A DNA stretch of 64,000 nt from NCBI GenBank assembly GCA_024734495.1, contig JALMQS010000681.1, forward strand, positions 9,251,576 through 9,315,575, read 5' to 3'. The position numbers were made by a program, and so were the translations under genes. Position 1 is the first letter of the stretch; each line of letters starts with the position of its first letter. The notes beneath the pieces are model-generated. The model had not been told where the DNA came from and did not search any database. It saw only the letters and a list, made by a program, of their open reading frames with translations. The DNA is from Forficula auricularia. Its lineage: Eukaryota; Arthropoda; Insecta; Dermaptera; Forficulidae. Shown piece by piece: positions 21,015 to 35,500 of this stretch.

Positions 21015-21089
21015 TTCCGACAAATTTTTCGAAAATATATAAATAATAAACAATAAACAAATGTATTTTATTTAGACACGGGTATGCTT

Positions 21090-21268
21090 ATTTTTGGCTT
21101 TTCGGCCTTCCTAGCCATCAGCCAATTTACGATATGTTATTATTTATTAAATTATGAATTCTATGTAGGGATCAGATTTTTAGATGGTTACCTCGAGTCG
21201 GATTCGAACCCGGGTCTCCTTGATTAGTAGGCTTGTACGCCAACCGCTCGGCTAACCCGACCCCCGAT
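21090..21268 (-). mobile_element. tRNA-derived SINE, family C
   Basis: On minus: GGGTCGGGTTAGCCGAGCGG (A box), GACCCGGGTTCGAATCCGAC (B box), ending GCTAGGAAGGCCGAAAAGCC. Near-matching flanks GGGTATGCTT and GGGTAAGCTT suggest a 10-bp duplication. A second copy is at 22964-23131. Confidence 0.8.
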
Positions 21269-21299
21269 GGGTAAGCTTTATTTCAATGGAAATTTGAAA

Positions 21300-22310
21300 T
21301 TTTAAAACTCTCTCTCATTTAGAGGAATGTCTCCCTCTGAATTAATATGAAATCGATCCCTAGCAATTAATCAACTCTTTCTTTTAGATTTTTAATCAAA
21401 TATCGTTCTTGCCCTTTTGATCAAAACCTAGAATATTATTTTTTATACATTTTAGATACTTAAGTCACTAATATTCATTTCTGCCCTTTTGACCATCATC
21501 ATTGAAATTTCTCAAATTCTAGAATTTGCATTATTACAACGTTTGGATTCAAAATAGTTCGTTTATTTTATTATGCTTTTTTTTACAATGTCTCGATTCA
21601 AAATAAGTCACTTATGTATTAATATTCATTCCAGCCCTTTTCCCCAACTTTTTCGAATTTTTCCAAATCTTAGAAAATGTTTTATTAGAACTTTGGGATT
21701 CAAAATAAGTCACATTTTCATTAATATTTATTTATGCCCTGTTGACCAACCACGTTCGAATTTATTAAAATTCTAGAATTTATATCATTATAACGTTCCG
21801 ATCCAAAATAAATCACTTTCTCATTAATATTTACTCCTGCCCTTTTGACCAATTTCTCCAAAACTGAGAATGTTCTTTTTTAGAATGTTTAAAATCAAAA
21901 TAAGTGATCTTTAAAGAATTTGGTGTCGGTTCTAGGTGAAACATTTTAATAGATAACAAGTAAAAATATATTTTTCTAGGTGGGTTTCACAAATAAAACA
22001 AATATATGTTTTGAGTTTTTTATCTCGATATATATTTCGGGTTATGAGCCCATCATCAGGAGTTACAAAAGAAAACTAAATATAAAATTGGAAACAAATG
22101 TATAAGTGAAGATGATGGGCTCATAACCCGAAATATATATCGAGATAAAAAACTCAAAACATATATTTGTTTTATTTGTGAAACCCACCTAGAAAAATAT
22201 ATTTTTACTTATTATCCAAAATAAGTGAATTTTTCATTAAAATATTTGTTCCCACCCTTTTGACCAACCTCGTCCGAATTTCCCCAAATTCTAGGAGGTT
22301 TTGAATCCCT
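21300..22310. repeat. Degenerate minisatellite, ~110-bp unit, between the two genes
   Basis: Repeating blocks CAAAATAAGTCACTTT, CATTAATATT, GCCCTTTTGACCAA and AATTCTAGAAT recur about every 105-115 bp, in at least six copies. A palindromic element is inserted at about 21920-22210, after which the minisatellite resumes. Confidence 0.6.
21920..22210. repeat. Palindromic element (CTGATGA core)
   Basis: Arms AAAAATATATTTTTCTAGGT...CCCAT mirror ATGGG...ACCTAGAAAAATATATTTTT around 22080. Core on minus CCTGATGATGGGCTCATAAC then CCGAAATAT. It sits inside the 21.3-22.3 kb minisatellite. Confidence 0.75.
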
Positions 22311-22399
22311 TTTTTATTAATAGTTTTTTTTTTTACTATTTTTGAAATATAAAGTATTTCCTTAAAAAATGTGCTTTCACATTCTAGCTCCGACTAGCG

Positions 22400-22725
22400 G
22401 CTTTCTTTCTCTTATATTCCAACACAAACAAACAACAAAGAGAAACAAAGAGGTTGTCCTCTGCTTGATACAAATAAACATACACACATATATATATCGA
22501 GATGATATATTTGTATATATATTATTTATTTGTTTCAAACAAATAAATAATATATATTGTTTGAAACAAATAAATATATATACAGATATATCATCTCGAT
22601 ATATATATGTGTGTATGTTTATTTGCATCAAGCAGAGGACAACCTCTTTGTTTGCTCTTTGTGAATCAACAACTCTGCTACTCTCGGAAAAACAAAAACT
22701 TTTCAAACAAACAAACAAACCCACA
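22400..22725. repeat. Palindromic element, copy 1 (GAGGTTGTCCTCTGC arms)
   Basis: Arms of about 105 bp centred near 22535: AGAGGTTGTCCTCTGCTTGA mirrors TCAAGCAGAGGACAACCTCT, with AT-rich ATATCGAGATGATATAT inside. Two long ORFs on opposite strands are by-products of the palindrome. A second copy is at 53090-53345. Confidence 0.75.
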
Positions 22726-22963
22726 CCAATTTAAGCATTCTCGGGAAGACATACAGACAGACAGATATAGGCTGACATTTACGGCTAAAAAATCCTAATT
22801 TTCTATTTATTATGTATTATTATCTATAGACATATTTGGGATGTTTGATTTTAACAACATGTATTGGTTTTTATTGCAAACATTCATAAAAACAGCTTAA
22901 TATTAAGCTAATAATTCACAAATCAAAATCGATTTTAAAATTGTAATAGGGAAGTATAGCACA

Positions 22964-23131
22964 TTTTTTTTTGGCTTTTCGCCCTTTCTAGACCTCAGCC
23001 AATTTACGATACAATTATTTTAAATTTTGTCTTCTATCTAGGGATCAGATTTTATTCGGGTTCCGCGAGTCAGATTCGAACTCTACTTGATTAGAAGGCT
23101 TATACGCTATTCTCTCAGCCAACCCGACCCC
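22964..23131 (-). mobile_element. tRNA-derived SINE, family C, second copy
   Basis: On minus: GGGTCGGGTTGGCTGAGAGA, a diverged B box (AGAGTTCGAATCTGACTCG), ending GGGCGAAAAGCC plus an A-rich tail. More decayed than 21090-21268. Confidence 0.7.
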
Positions 23132-23504
23132 GTAATAGCGAATTTTGGCACGTTAAACAGATTCGATTGTAAACGATTGGTCTCCGTGTTTATAAAAGCC
23201 ACTTAGATTCTTTCAATTCATCACAATCTCCACTTTCATTGTTTCTTATTATATATACCATATTTTGCATAAAATAATTATAAGGAAATATTTAGGTGAA
23301 TCAAACAATTACGTAAGAAGTTCTACGTGTATTTCAATACAAATAATAAATTTATAAATACATAATATATATCTCAAAAATTATATTTAATAACAATATA
23401 TACATTAATGAAGGAACATATGTTATATAAGAATATATAGAAATAATTTTTTAAAAAAAGTGACCCTTTTTTCTTCTATAATATAGTACTTTATATTTAA
23501 GTAT

Positions 23505-23573
23505 TTAATTATTTCTTGGTTGCGCTCTTGTAAATATACTGGCACGTTTTGATTGCTCAAAAAACATATATTG
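23505..23573 (-). CDS. PLSCR: Scramblase last exon with stop codon
   Basis: Acceptor attgctaaaat read on minus as attttag. It encodes QYMFFEQSKRASIFTRAQPR and NN, then TAA at 23505-23507. It completes the C-terminal membrane helix (FLLQYMFFE) followed by a short basic tail. No clear AATAAA signal was found in the next 150 bases. Confidence 0.9.
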   Translation of the reverse strand, partial: QYMFFEQSKRASIFTRAQPRNN

Positions 23574-26500
23574 CTAAAATAAAATTAAACATCAATACAT
23601 ATTAAGTAAGATATTGGAAAATATTTATTTATTAAAGTCTAAACTTACAAGAAGGAATGCAGCACCAATAAGAAGTGCTTTCAAAAGCACTTCGGTATAC
23701 GTTTGTGGGAATGTAACAACTAATTGATAATCTCGGAGCACATCATTATAAACATGGGCGATTTGACTTAATTCATGAAGACCATCTGCACTGTAGACCT
23801 GGAATGGATAAAATCATTGAAGTTAATAGATATTGAGGTAATTCTTAAGAATTTTCTTTGATTTATATATTATTTACTGAAAAGACTTTCTCTGTATAGC
23901 TCGAACAAATCATAGTACTCGGCCCAACAATTTTGTAGATAACATTACCGGCAAGATCACAAACCAAAAATCGAGGCGTTGACCATGAACATTCTTGAAG
24001 AATTTGACCCATCATAACTCCACTAGGATGCAATACTGTCATTTGCTAATGAAAAACAACATAAATAGTTTAGTGTTTAGTTGGAGGATATGTATAATCT
24101 CTAAGGACCTGATTTTCGTGCATAACAAAATTCTGTGTAGTTAAAACGTCGTATGATGATGAAAACAAGGCTATTTCGTACAAATTTACTTTTAAAAGGT
24201 TATTAAACAATTGTTGAAATTCTTAATAAAAAATATTTTTAAACTGGGATCGAGTAAACTATGATGTTCATTTCCTAAAATATCTTTGAAATCTGAAAAC
24301 GAACGTACTGGCGCAAAGTAAATTGAACACATTTGAATTCTGCAAATGTTTTAGAATTCAATCATTGCTCATTTAGTCTTTGGGAACAAATCGTAATAAC
24401 TCCATTTTTTTAATGATACCAAGAAGGTCCAACTCTCATCTATAGACGTAGTTTGACCATTGTTTTGTGAAAAGAAAGAGAAAAGTAATATATTTTAGGG
24501 GCTGGATTGGAGTTAGAAATACCTGTGGAGGCAACTCTTGAACAATTGAAGGATGTTGGTCTCAGGGAAAGTCGGTGGGTCGTGGGTTCTAGTTTCTTGA
24601 GACCTTAGAGATAAACGATATGGCGAAAGCGGTTATTCACTTATCCGTCAGAACAAACACCATCTATAGTACAGGGCGTAGACGGTTGAATTGTGAGCCA
24701 TGGAATAGAGTGAGATAGCTAAGGCCGGATCTTTAATTGGTTTCTTCTGAATTGTATCTAGCTTGGTCAGGGCCCATCTTTACGCAAAGGCCTAATAGGA
24801 CGGGGCCTAAGACCCCAGGCATATTAGGGGCCCTCGGCATCGACTAAACCCACTAAGGGCCGGTTGTATGTCGCAAAGTAAATGCTTTTTACAAGTGACA
24901 AAGAGTAGATGGTAAATGGAGGGACTGGGATGGCCAATCAGATGACAAGCACTGAAAGTGTCATCTGATTGGCCATCCCAGTCCCTCCATTTACCATCTA
25001 CCCTTTGTCACTTGTAAAAAGCATTTACTTTGCGACATACAACCGGCCCTAAGTCCACACCTATTGAGTTGCCGATAAAAACTCAACAATTAACCGTAAG
25101 CCCCCAATCCTTCAGAACCCCATACACAGCGAGAGGCTGATATGAAATTTAGCAACCGGCGATAAACTCTAAACCCATCTACCCCTAACACATACATACA
25201 TATACAGCTAATGACTAATTAAATTGACTAGTTCAGAGCTAGTTTTACTAGAGGCCCCGTCGATACCTAGGCCTAGGGACTCATTCCTCATAAAGACGGC
25301 CTTGAGGCTGGTAAATGATGATTAGAGGCTCCTGCGAGTCATATTCAAAACACGGGCGTATTTAAACCTATATAGGGTAAGAAGTTAAGTGAACGTAAAA
25401 TAGCGTCTGGACCTGAAGGGCATCCAAGATTCCACGCAGCAGCTTTAGCAACATACGTATTTAATACATATTTACACTAGCCCTTAATAAAAACCTTTGA
25501 AGAACCATAGCGATTTTTTCGTTTCGTTCAGACATTAGGGATATAAGAATAAATAACATCTTAGTTTCATGTAATAAAAACATCTAAACATGTGTAATGA
25601 CGCCCAAAAATTCATTTGTATGTATATGGAATAAGATTTGGAAGATCAAGTCAGCACTAACCTCTAGATTAGTAGGTATGGAATAAACCCTGTCATTGTT
25701 GTTTATAAACAAAAAATAAACAAGTTTGTTACAACACCAAAATCAGGTCTCTAAGAGCCTCTAATGAGTTTTTGTACCTGTAGAGCACATGAGCAGCAGC
25801 ATACGATTGGAGCTGCCCTTCTTTCTAAGAGAAAAGCCGCTTGCTGTGTTTGATCGATCACGGCCATCGAAAACCCTCGCGATGATCTCAGAAAGGCTCT
25901 CTGCAGCCAGTGACTGGTTTCTTTAGCGACGAAAATACTATCGCCTGCGGGTTCTTTGACAACAAAACGATTTTCCTGTTCCAAATGGGATACAACTGAA
26001 AACAGAACAATACGTGTTTTTAAAACTAATGTTACTGACAAATGGTTAAAACGAAAAAAATTTAAAATTTATTATAAAGGATAAATTGAAGATTGTGTCA
26101 TCTGATTGATATATATTTTAATTTAATTTTGTAATACTAATTTGGAAGGCCTTGCATTTAACTTTAGAATAAAATATAAATATTTCACATATATATTAAT
26201 TAAATCCTCTATTCCAATTATTTTAGTCCAGTCAAATTGTGCTCAAATGGGCCCCTATGGGGAAATTTTTGAGGTGCAATTTTACTACCCCAAAAATTTC
26301 CTGATAAAAACACAATTTGACTGGATTATTTTTACATATCATAGATTTAAAAAACAATTTAACTATATTTTCTCTTTCCTTGCAACCCTTGTGTTGAGAT
26401 GAATGGCTTAACCTCCCACTCTTTTATTTATTTATTTGAGATTTAATGAAATTTCTTAGAAAAAGAATTTTAAACTTTTTAGTTTGACGACTAAGTGTAC

Positions 26501-29500
26501 ACTTAACTACTCAAAAGTAAGTAGTAGTTGCATTAGAAATCTAAGTAAATATATCCCTGAGCAAGGCTGATAAAGTCAACTCTCTCATTATGGACCTATT
26601 CTAACAGAAAACACTATATTGACACTATCCATCATGTTAGAAAGTTAGAAGAAACAATCTTTAATTTATTCCTTATAAATTAAAACAGGTCTATCATCTA
26701 CAAAACACCGTTTAAATTTTTAAAATATATTTGCTTAAAAATATTAGTTAAATAAAATATTTGGTAAGAAGAAATACAGATCAAAAATTAGTTGAATTGA
26801 CCATTACATAGGTATTAGGGTATTACTGAAAAGTAATTATAAATATGAAAATTACTGTTAGAACCTTAAATTATGAAACTTATTATTATGATATATTTAT
26901 AGCAATGATCTCAGGTAAGTAAATACCTCACAAAAACATACTTCGTTGATTGATAACTGGTACTTAATATATATACCTACCATACCATTACATTAACAAC
27001 AACAAGAAATAAGAAAATAATTTAATAATATAAAACAAAATAAATTCAAAAAAAAAAATCACAGCTAGAATCATAAAATCAAAAACAATTAAAATAGATG
27101 AAAATTATAGACAATTGGGCTAAAATAACAATCTGAGCTGAAATGCATGGAATAAAAAAATAGTTGGAATATCATGAATGCAGATTTTGCGGAAGGAAAT
27201 CTGAAAATTTGAACAAGGTGATAAGCTCTATAGTAAATGAAAAATACAAGGAGAGTAGAGAGAAAAAGTGGGCAAAAGTATTGAAACGAAAAGAGATTTG
27301 ATAAGCAAAAAATATGTAGGAATGATGGATTGTTTAAGAGGAATCTATGTAGTTTTAACATTAAATGAATACCATTCTTTTATATAATGTTGTATCATTC
27401 GCATCCATAGTAAATTTCTAGCAGGAATAGCAGAGAATTGGACACAATTAAAAAAAACAGTTTTTATTAAATGGGCCAGACGTTTCATCAATATATTTTG
27501 ACTTCCTCAGTGGCCCATTGTATCTCTCTTTGTCAAAAAACAATTTCACTATAAGACAAAACACTTCCAAGACTATTGACAAATTTGATCAAAGAATATG
27601 TTAAATCAACTGGTGTGGTCACCACCCGATTTTCACATTAGTTTCGCCATTATTTGAAATCATGATACGAATTTTCTTCATTCAATTTGGGTTTCCCAAA
27701 GCTCTTTTGAGAAAACCGAAAAAAAGACAAAATTGCAAAATACCAAAAATCTTCAAGTAAACATGTAGTTCCAGTTCTTCGATTTGAGCCAAAATCTCTA
27801 GGCATTTCTTCTACCTTCTAGATTGCTTAAGTTTCAAATCCCAAAGCTCTGCGACTTACTGTATCCGAGTTATGAACGATTAAAATATTTATTTTATGAC
27901 ACTCCTAATTTACACCCTCTTCGTTTATTGCAATCGGACTAAAATTTATACACGACTAATAACACATGACACTTGATAAGTACACCAATTTTTGAAAAAA
28001 TCAAAAAAATCTTACATGTAAGTGCCTAATTCCGGTGTTCCGATTTCAAACAAAAGCTTACTGTGCTCCCTCTAGCCTATATTGAGCTTAAGTTTCGAAT
28101 TTTGTAGCTCCGAGACTTATGGTTGTGAAAAGCAGAAGGGGTATATACATACTGACTAATGGGTTTTTGGCAGCTTTTTGCCCCTGTGGATCACAATGTC
28201 CGGTTTTATGTACTAAATCTGGTTTTCAACTATTAAGGGCATCGATTCTTTCCACCTAGAACTTACAAAATTAAATTAATTTTTTTCATCTCTGAGATAG
28301 AAAGTCTCAAAGAGTCAGGACCCCGGCAGGCGATCGCAATACTTCACATTACTATATTCTATAGAATATAAATGGTAAAGTAAATAAGATTAATGATGTT
28401 TCGTCTTATAGTGAAATTATTTTTTGACAAAGAGTCCACTGAGGAAGTCAAAATAAATTGACTAAACCTCTGGTCCATTTAATAAAAACTGTATTTTTAA
28501 TTTTGTCTAATTCCCTGCTATTGCTGTTACAAATTCTATTATATATTTATTAAAAAAAATCTCAAAACGTTTTACATAAATGAAAACAATTCTTTTATAA
28601 AACATACATACATATAATATCCATATATAAATAATATGAGTGTAATGCAAAATATGAAATAACAGTATTCTAGGTAGTTTTTAAGGAATTTGGTGTTGGT
28701 ACTTGGTGAAACATTTTTTAAATTATTGGATGAAAAATACTTGGTAGGTTTCACATTAAGATATAAAAATAAAACGAATGTATTTTTGGAGAGACTTTAA
28801 TCTCGATATATATATTTCGGGTGGCTAACCCATCTTCAGGAGCAACAGAAAGTAACTGACCTGGATAAGCTGAATTTGAATACAAGTCAATGGTAAAATT
28901 TATTTTTAAATAAAAAGGGGTAAATATTTAAAATTAGGGAGGGAGAAAAGGTAGGAAGTCTATTAAGTTTAATTGTAAATTCAAATTCAATTCAAAATTA
29001 AACTAAATAGACTTCCTACGTTTCTCGCTCCCCTAATTTTAAATATTTACCCTTTTGTTATTTAAAAATAAATTTTACCATTGACTTGAAATTCAAATTC
29101 AACTTATCCAGGTCAGTTACTTTCTGTTGTTTCTGAAGATAAGTTAGCCACCCGAAATATATATATATATATATATATCGAGATTAGCCTCTCCAAAAAT
29201 AATTTTATTTTTATATCTTAATGTGAAACCTACCAAGTATTTTTTATCCAATAAGTATTCTAGGTCTTAAACATAAAAAGAAAAAGAAAGGATAAAACAC
29301 ATAAAACAAAAAAATAATCAAAAAAATATTTTTAACACAAAACACTTTTCATGAAGTAACAAGTTAAAACCCATGCACATTATAGCTAGATAAAAAATAA
29401 TTAATAGTAACCTAGAGGGAAATTAAAGTAAAAGAAAGAAAAAAGTGTATGTAAATTAAACAAATATTTTTGCATCAAATATCCTTTGTTAGCTTTTATT

Positions 29501-32500
29501 TTGATATTTTGATGTTAAAAGGATTATTTGGAAAATGTGGGTTAAACAATCAATCAATCCATGCTGTAAATAGAATTTAAAAAAAAAGGCGTGACATTTT
29601 GAACCTTACATGGGACAGCGTTTTCTGAACTTGGTGACTCTCTATCTTCATCTTCATCTTGATTAGAAATGAAATAAAAAAACAATATAAATGATGCTAT
29701 ATAAGGTATGTAATGTATATGTAAGTATGAAATAATTTATTATAATAATTTCATTAAAAAAGTGTAATATCTGAAAATTAGTATTTTGTGCATAGGTACT
29801 GATGAAGCTAATTCGATTAGTGAAACATTATAGTTAGGTAATTGTTATTATATATATCTATGTGTATGTTAATCTGAAATTCAGGGATGAATTAAAAAAG
29901 ATTGCATTTTATATTTTCTAAGCATTAAAATAAATGTTATTTTACTGTTTGTTAAAGAAAATTTTAGAACATAAAATTAAAAGTTTCTTTTTGCCGAGGG
30001 TAGCAGAATTTTTATAAATTAAAGGAGACAGACTGTGTCTTCTGCTGGAAATAAATAAATAAATTTAAAAATTCATTTATAACTAGACTATATAAATTAA
30101 AGTAAAAGAAAGAAAAAAGTGTATGTAAATTAAACAAATATTTTTGCATCAAATATCATTTGTTAGCTTTTATTTTGAGGTTTTGATTGTAAAGTGATTA
30201 TTTAGAAATTATGGGTTATACAATCAATCAATTCATGATGTAAATAGAATATTAAAAAAAGACGTGACATTTTGAACCTTACATGTGATAGCGTTTTCTG
30301 AATTTGGTGACACTCTCTCTTCAACTTCATCTTGATTAGAAATGAAATAAAAAACAATATAAATGATACTATATAAGTAATGTAATGTATATGTAAGTAT
30401 GAAAAAATTATTATAATAATTTTACTAAAAAAGTGTACTACCTGAAAATTAGTATTTTGTTCATAGGTACTGATGAAGCCGAGGGGCGAACCGCGACCTA
30501 ATATGCTGTACAGCTATTTCCAGTTGTACTTTCAAATTTTTCCAAGTACTTCCAAATATTCCAAAGTACTTCTAAATATTCTCAAGTACTTTCAAATATT
30601 TCCAAGCGCTCCCAAATATTTTCAAGTACTTCCAAATATTTCCAAACGCTCCCAAATATTTCCAAGTACTTCCAAACATTTTCAAGCACTTCCAAATATT
30701 TCCAAGTACTTTCAAATATTTCCAAGTATTTCCAAAATGCTTCCAAAGAGCTGTACGCCTACTTCCAATCGCGGATCACCCCTCGGATGAAGCTAATTTG
30801 ATTAGTGAAACATTATAGTTGCTTGTTAGTATCTATGTGTATGTTAATCGCAAATTCAGGGATGAAATAAAAAAGATTGCGTTTTGTATTTTCTATGCAA
30901 TAAAATAAGTATTATTTTACTGCTTGTTAAAGAAAATTTAAGGATCGAAAATTCTAGAACATCAAATTCAAAATTTCTTTTTGCCAAATTAGCAGAAATT
31001 TTATAAATTAAAAGAGACAATAAAAGAGTGTCTTCTGCTGGAAAAATGTATTTTTAATTTATTTATAAAGAGACTATAGTTTCGTGTACTTTGCCTCTAT
31101 TCATCAAGTCTATTACAATTGATTCAGAGGAATTGATGTGTGAATCCTGTGAATCAATTGTAATAGACTGATGAAGGAGGCAAACCCCTCGAAACTATAG
31201 TCTCGTTATAAATAAATTAAAAAATTCAATATATTTTGAATCAAATATCCTTTGTTAGCTTTTATTTTGAGGTTTTGATGGTAAAGTGATAATTTAGAAA
31301 ATATGGGTTAAACAATCAATCAATCCATGCTGTAAATAGAATATTAAAAAAAAGACGTGACATTTTGAACCTTACTTTTGACAGCGTTTTCTGAATTTGG
31401 TGACACTCTCTCTTCATCTTCATCTTGATTAGAAATGAAATAAAAAAAAACAATATAAATGATACTATATAAGATATGTAATGTATATGTAAGTATGAAA
31501 AAATTTATTATAATAATTTCATTAAAAAAGTGTAATATCTGAAAATTAGTATTTTGTGCATAGGTACTGATGAAGCTAATTCGATTAGTGAAACATTATA
31601 GTTAGGTAAGTGTTATTATATATATCTATCTGTAGGTTAATCTGAAATTCAGGGATGAATTAAAAAAGATTGCATTTTATATTTTCTAAGCATTAAAATA
31701 AATGTTATTTTACTGTTTGTTAAAGAAAATTTTAGAACATTAAATTAAAAGTTTCTTTTTGCCGAGGGTAGCAGAATTTTTATAAATTAAAGGAGACAAT
31801 AAAAGACTGTGTCTTCTGCTGGAAATAAATAAATAAATTTAAAAATTCAATTATAACTAGACTATATAAATTAAAGTAAAAGAAAGAAAAAAAGTGTATG
31901 TAAATTAAACAAATATTTTTGCATCAAATATCATTTGTTAGCTTTTATTTTGAGGTTTTGATTGTAAAGTGATTATTTAGAAATTATGGGTTATACAATC
32001 AATCAATTCATGATGTAAATAGAAAATTAAAAAAAGACGTGACATTTTGAACCTTACTTGTGATAGCGTTTTCTGAATTTGGTGACACTCTCTCTTCATC
32101 TTCATCTTGATTAGAAATGAAATAAAAAACAATATAAATGATACTATATAAGGTATGTAATGTATATGTAAGTATGAAAAAATTATTATAATAATTTTAC
32201 TAAAAAAGTGTACTACCTGAAAATTAGTATTTTGTGATAATTTAGAAAATATGGGTTAAACAATCAATCAATCCATGCTGTAAATAGAATATTAAAAAAA
32301 AGACGTGACATTTTGAACCTTACTTTTGACAGCGTTTTCTGAATTTGGTGACACTCTCTCTTCATCTTCATCTTGATTAGAAATGAAATAAAAAAAAACA
32401 ATATAAATGATACTATATAAGATATGTAATGTATATGTAAGTATGAAAAAATTTATTATAATAATTCCATTAAAAAAGTGTAATATCTGAAAATTAGTAT

Positions 32501-35500
32501 TTTGTGCATAGGTACTGATGAAGCTAATTCGATTAGTGAAACATTATAGTTAGGTAAGTGTTATTATATATATCTATCTGTAGGTTAATCTGAAATTCAG
32601 GGATGAATTAAAAAAGATTGCATTTTATATTTTCTAAGCATTAAAATAAATGTTATTTTACTGTTTGTTAAAGAAAATTTTAGAACATTAAATTAAAAGT
32701 TTCTTTTTGCCGAGGGTAGCAGAATTTTTATAAATTAAAGGAGACAATAAAAGACTGTGTCTTCTGCTGGAAATAAATAAATAAATTTAAAATTCAATTA
32801 TAACTAGACTATATAAATTAAAGTAAAAGAAAGAAAAAAAGTGTATGTAATGTTTATTAAAAAGTGTACTACCTGAAAATTAGTATTTTGTTCATAGGTA
32901 CTGATGAAGCCGAGGGTGAACCGCGACCTTATATGCTGTACACCTAATTCCACTTGTACTTTCAAATTTTTCCAAGTACTTCCAAATATTTCCAAACGCT
33001 CCCAAATATTTCCAAGTACTTCCAAACATTTTCAAGCACTTCCAAATATTTCCAAGTACTTCCAAATATTTCAAACTACTTTCAAATATTTCCAGACTCT
33101 TTTAAATATTTCCAAGTACTTCCAAATATTCCCAAGTACTTTCAAATATTTCCAAGCCATCCCAAATATTTCCAAGTACTTCCAAATATTTCCAAACGCT
33201 CCAAAAATATTTCCAAGTACTTCCAAATATTTCAAATATTTCCAAGTACTTTCAAATATTTCCAGACGCTTTTAAATATTTCCAAGTACTTCCAAATATA
33301 CCCAGGTACTTCTAAATATTCCCAAGTACTTTCAAATATTTCCAAGTACTTCATAATATTTCCAAGTACTTTCAAATATTTCCAAGTATTTCCAAAATGC
33401 TTCCAAAGAGCTGTACGCCTACTTCCAATCGCGGATCACCCCTCGGATGAAGCTAATTTGATTAGTGAAACATTATAGTTGCTTGTTAGTATCTATGTGT
33501 ATGTTAATCGCAAATTCAGGGATGAAATAAAAAAAGATTGCGTTTTGTATTTTCTATGCAATAAAATAAGTATTATTTTACTGCTTGTTAAAGAAAATTT
33601 AAGGATCGAAAATTCAAGAACATCAAATTCAAAATTTCTTTTTGCCAAATTAGCAGAATTTTTATAAATTAAAAGAGACAATAAAAGAGTGTCTTCTGCT
33701 GGAAAAATGCATTTTTAATTTATTTATAAAGAGACTATAGTTTCGTGTACTTTGCCCCTTCATCAGTCTATTACAATTGATTCAGAGGAATTGATGAATC
33801 CTGTGAATCAATTGTAATAGCTGATGAAGCACAAACCCTCGAAACTATAGTCTCGTTACAAATAAATTAAAAAATTCAATATATTTTGAATCAAATATCC
33901 TTTGTTAGCTTTTATTTTGAGGTTTTGATGGTAAAGTGATAATTTAGAAAATATAGGTTAAACAATCAATCAATCCATGCTGTAAATAGAATATTAAAAA
34001 AAAGACGTGACATTTTGAACCTTACTTTTGACAGCGTTTTCTGAATTTGGTGACACTCTCTCTTCATCTTCATCTTGATTAGAAATGAAATAAAAAAAAA
34101 CAATATAAATGATACTATATAAGGTATGTAATGTATATGTAATTATGAAAAAATTATTATAATAATTTTATTAAAAAAGTGTACTACCTGAAAATTTGTA
34201 TTTTGTTCATAGGTACTGATGAAGCCGAGGGGTGAACCGCGACCTTATATGCTGTACACCTAATTCCACTTGTACTTTCAAATTTTTCCAAGTACTTCCA
34301 AATATTCCTAAGTACTTCTAAATATTCTCAAGTTCTTCCAAATATTTTCAAACGCTCCAAAAATATTTCCAGACTCTTTTAAATAATTCCAAGTACTTCC
34401 AAATATTCCAAAGTACTTCCAAATATTTCCAAGTACTTTCAAATATTTCCAAGCGATCCCAAATATTTCCAAACGCTCCCAAATATTTCCAACTACTTTC
34501 AAATATTTCCAGACGCTTTTAAATATTTTCAAGTACTTCCAAATATTCACAGCTACTTCCAAATATTCCCAGGTACTTCCAAATATTCCCAAGTATTTCC
34601 AAATATTTCCATGTAGTTTCAAATATTTCCAAATATTTCCAAAATGCTTCCAAAGAGTGTGTACACCACCTACTTCCAATCGCGGATCACCCCTCGGATG
34701 AAGCTAATTTGATTAGTGAAACATTATAGTTACTTGTTAGTATCTATGTGTATGTTAATCGGAAATTCAAAAATTAAATAAAAAAAGATTGCATTTTGTA
34801 TTTTCTATGCAATAAAATAAGTATTATTTTACTGTTTGTTAAAAAAAACTTTAAGATCGAAAATTCTAGAACATCAAATTGAAAGTTTCTTTTTGCCAAA
34901 TTAGCAGAATTTTTTATAAATTAAAGGAGACAATAAAAAGAGTCTCTTCTGCTGGAAAAATGCATTTTTTAATTTATTTATAACGAGACTATAGTTTCGA
35001 GGGCTTTGAGCCCTTCATCAGTTTATTACAATTGATTCACAGGAATTGATGTGTGAATCCTGTGAATCAATTCTAATAGACTGATGAAGGGGGCAAAGCC
35101 CTCGAAACTATAGTCTCGTTATAAATAAATTAAAAATTTCAATATATTTTGCATCAAATATCCTTTGTTAGCTTTTATTTTGAGGTTTTGATGGTTAAGT
35201 GATTATTTAGATAATATGGGTTGAACAATCAATCAATCCATACTGTAAATAGAATTTAAAAAAAAGACTTGAAATTTTGAACCTTACTTGTGACAGCGTT
35301 TTCTGAACTAGGTGACTCTCTATCTTCATCTTCATCTTGATTAGAAATGAAATAAAAAACAATATAAACGATGCGTATATATGGTATGTAATGTATATGT
35401 AAGTATGAAAAAATTATTATAATAATTTTATTAAAAATGTGTACTACCTGAAAATTAGTAATTTGTTCATAGGTACTGATGAAGCCGAGGGGTGAACCGA

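Noticed and set aside
22369..22734. Two overlapping ~120-codon ORFs on opposite strands
   Set aside because: Both lie exactly on a palindrome and mirror each other; low-complexity Ile/Tyr content.
32954..33478. Long ORFs rich in YFQIFPSTSK (plus) and WKYLEVLGNIW (minus) at 30.5, 33.0, 34.4 and 35.6 kb
   Set aside because: They are translations of the ~20-bp satellite inside a transposon. The repeat length and lack of stops explain them; no start context, domain or splice sites.
34980..35130. Complete hammerhead ribozyme
   Set aside because: Only the CTGATGA...GAAAC part with stem II fits. Stem I partners and the cleavage site are not in the right place, and the whole palindrome would pair instead.
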